A DNA stretch of 64,000 nt from Apostichopus japonicus. Its lineage: Eukaryota; Echinodermata; Holothuroidea; Aspidochirotida; Stichopodidae. Shown here piece by piece: positions 62,277 to 64,000 of this stretch (positions are counted from its first letter, which is position 1; every line of letters starts with the position of its first letter). Both the position numbers and the translations under genes were made by a program. The notes under the pieces are model-generated. The model made no database searches. It was not told the origin of the DNA and saw only the letters and a list, made by a program, of their open reading frames with translations. The stretch is taken from assembly GCF_037975245.1 (NCBI RefSeq), contig NC_092581.1, forward strand, positions 632,501 to 696,500. Direction: 5' to 3'.

Positions 62277-62562
62277 AGAGTGTTAGCTCAGTGGTTAACA
62301 CCGGTACCTTTCAATCATAAGGTCCCCGGTTCGAGTCACTCCCAGATTAATGTATGTCGTCCAGTTACAGAGTTGTTGACAATTAACAATTCATAATCAT
62401 GGACGTTAAATATGAATGTGAGAGACTGACTTCGGTCAGCTTGCGGCTCTGATAAGCCAATTAGGCTTCTTTGCGAGTTCCTGCTTGCAGGAGGATCTAA
62501 TATACATACATACATACACACATACATACATACATACATACACACATACATACATACATACA
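62277..62562 (+). mobile_element. tRNA-derived SINE with CATA tail
   Basis: The head contains TTAGCTCAGTGGTTA, matching the tRNA A box (TRGCNNAGYNGG), and 41 bases later GGTTCGAGTCA, matching the B box (GGTTCGANTCC). These are the two parts of an internal RNA polymerase III promoter. A unique body follows, ending GAGTTCCTGCTTGCAGGA and a (CATA)n tail with CACA variants. The 3' half also occurs at 60645. It begins a few bases after the MITE duplication, but is a separate insertion. Confidence 0.8.
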
Positions 62563-62872
62563 ACATTCAATGGGTGATATCTCCCAAATGGAATAAGATA
62601 TTTCTTAGCTCTTTGTGGAAGCTCTTCACGCCCATGTTCCCCATCACATATGTACTAGATGATGTTTGGGCATATGTCTCCTTTAAGTATGTCACAGAAA
62701 AGTTCACAGTAAAAGAGGAAAATGAAAAAATTCTTTGACTTGAATGATCAATTGCAATACTAGTAAAAGTTGAGCAGTTTGGTTTATTGTTTGCTGTTAG
62801 TCTATCTGTCCTTATAAAGATTCTGTATTATTTTGAAGTAAGAATTAAAAGAACCCATACTATGTACAAGTG

Positions 62873-62875
<3 letters not shown>

Positions 62876-62926
<51 letters not shown>

Positions 62927-62931
62927 GTTAG

Positions 62932-62962
<31 letters not shown>

Positions 62963-62965
62963 ACA
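62876..62965. repeat. TA microsatellite ending in a 40-bp palindrome
   Basis: An alternating TA tract (62876-62922) is followed by a near-perfect inverted repeat (62926-62965). Its arms begin TGTTAGATATATATA and end TATATATATCTAACA. It could extrude as a cruciform. Confidence 0.9.
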
Positions 62966-63121
62966 GTCTTATGATAAACCCTAAACTGATAATGTCAATG
63001 AATACTATTGAAGGTGTTCCATGGTTTATGTTACTTGATTATACTGCCGATCATATTTTACTTCTCAAATTGTCATGAGACTAATTTTGTGTCTACATTT
63101 TGTTTTTGTCATCTCCCTCAG

Positions 63122-63206
63122 GTGCATTCGTTTGTTGGTTTGAATTGGTGTGAATATTGCGGTAACTTCATGTGGGGATTGAAGAATCAAGGAGTCAAAT
63201 GCTCAG
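63122..63206 (+). CDS. CHN1/CHN2-like: Chimaerin exon 7 (first half of the C1 domain)
   Basis: This exon encodes residues 234-261, [13 protein letters not shown] then [15 protein letters not shown], and ends one base into the next codon. With His230 from exon 6 the spacing is H-X12-C-X2-C-X13-C, the C1 zinc-finger pattern. Vertebrate chimaerins have [20 protein letters not shown] here. Conservation of the loop residues (FMWGL, QGVKC) supports a typical, diacylglycerol/phorbol-responsive C1. The acceptor is TCATCTCCCTCAG and the donor GTTAGA. The second half of C1 is not in the window. Confidence 0.96.
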
Positions 63207-64000
63207 GTTAGAATTCATTTGGTTACTTCAATTTGTTTTTGTTTTGTTTTAAGATGTAGAGTGTTTAAAGATAATTGTGACAAACATTCTGGGATGAAGT
63301 TGAAATGCACCAAGTATCCATATATCTGTAATTATAATAACTGGTGTAGGAAGGGCAAGTGAATTGTTATATTTTAATGTTTGCAACCTTAAGAAGGATT
63401 TTTTTTATTGTTTTTGATATGTTAATCTCAAACTGTTATCCACATCAGAAAAACATGAAGCAGTCTTATGAAAGAGAAATTGTATCAAAAGTGCCAATTG
63501 AATTTTACTTTAAAACCAGAAACAGAAGAATCTGAGCCTGAAGCAAAGGACAGAGTTATTGTTTCAACAATACATGAATACAGTCAGCTGATGAGACCTG
63601 TGCTGTCTTAACATCAGTTTATTTACTGTCTCAACTATACAGTACAAAACAGTACAACCAAAAGTGAGGAAGCCATGGTTTCACTTGGTTTAGACATTCT
63701 GACCATAAAATCCACATTATTATTAGATTCTGAGTTATCTGTCTCTACACTAGAATTGCACTTTATATGATTTTGTGAAGTCATATTGAAGAGATCATCC
63801 ATGTCTAAGCGCTCAACAAATGTCTTTCAGTCCAAACTGACATTGGCAACAAAGTGAAGTCGAGAATTGAATGATGTACTGTTACCATGGTAACATCTAA
63901 CATCTGCCATATCTCTCATGTACAAACTGATGGAGTGAATGTTTAACAATGTGCATAGCTAGATTGTTACTAATAAGTGCCATATGACCTTCAGTAAAAA
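63207..64000 (+). other. Start of chimaerin intron 7
   Basis: This is AT-rich with no recognisable C1 or RhoGAP exon. A splice-compatible 31-codon run at 63520-63611 is discussed as a weak candidate only. Confidence 0.5.

Larger units (their letters stand above)
61054..63121 (+). other. Chimaerin intron 6
   Basis: This 2.1-kb intron holds a candidate alternative terminal exon (61424-61564), a TA microsatellite (61815-61862), a family B MITE (61926-62264), a tRNA-derived SINE (62277-62562), and a second TA microsatellite with a palindrome (62876-62965). Confidence 0.6.
6359..64000 (+). other. CHN1/CHN2-like: Chimaerin gene locus (5' part; continues past the window)
   Basis: The joined exons encode a chimaerin: Ser-rich N-terminus, acidic Tyr/Trp motif, APKPKRIIC linker, SH2 domain and the beginning of a C1 domain. 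Vertebrate beta2-chimaerin has the same order and nearly the same words (WKSYLYQLQ, APRPKRIIC, YYGREFHG). The family's C-terminal RhoGAP domain inactivates Rac after diacylglycerol binding to C1 recruits the protein to membranes. Joined in the basic form, the exons here give 261 complete residues plus one base of the next codon; vertebrate SH2-containing forms are about 460-470 residues. The gene therefore covers at least 57.6 kb, with a 34.4 kb intron 2. Confidence 0.9.

Overview
The window is eukaryotic, AT-rich, intron-dominated genomic DNA from an animal. Spliced coding exons with GT-AG borders, a 5'-truncated LINE, many hAT-type miniature transposons, a tRNA-derived SINE and very abundant minisatellites all fit a marine invertebrate. 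A deuterostome such as an echinoderm is my best guess, but no sequence seen here proves the phylum.

One real gene can be reconstructed: a plus-strand chimaerin (a diacylglycerol-responsive Rac GTPase-activating protein, CHN1/CHN2 family). It starts at about 6359 and runs off the right edge. Its exons are 6359-6470, 16973-17011, 51381-51468, 57555-57671, 59675-59927, 60964-61053 and 63122-63206. The phases join without a frameshift (1-1, 1-1, 1-2, 2-2, 2-0, 0-0, 0-1). The joined product has a Ser-rich N-terminus, an acidic segment with a Tyr-x-Trp motif, an SH2 domain with an intact YLVRES motif, and the first half of a C1 zinc finger (H-X12-C-X2-C-X13-C). The rest of C1 and the RhoGAP domain must lie beyond 64000. 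A large extra coding exon at 49876-50592 (717 nt, symmetric phase 1-1) can replace or join the 39-nt exon 2, so the gene appears to have at least two N-terminal forms.

Layout: 1-1233 LINE reverse transcriptase remnant; 2340-4538 nested hAT-like composite; 4680-5265 degenerate dimeric repeat carrying nuclear-receptor DR1 sites; 5820-6470 putative promoter and exon 1; 6471-16972 intron 1 with telomere-like DNA, two minisatellites and two transposons; 16973-17011 exon 2; 17012-51380 intron 2 with most of the large tandem arrays (including one of 3.4 kb) and exon 2B; 51381-63206 exons 3-7 with two more arrays, a MITE and a SINE between them; 63207-64000 start of intron 7. Tandem arrays make up roughly a quarter of the window, nearly all of it within introns of this gene.

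Most long open frames here are artefacts of tandem repeats whose unit length is a multiple of three or whose units lack stops. They are not annotated as genes.
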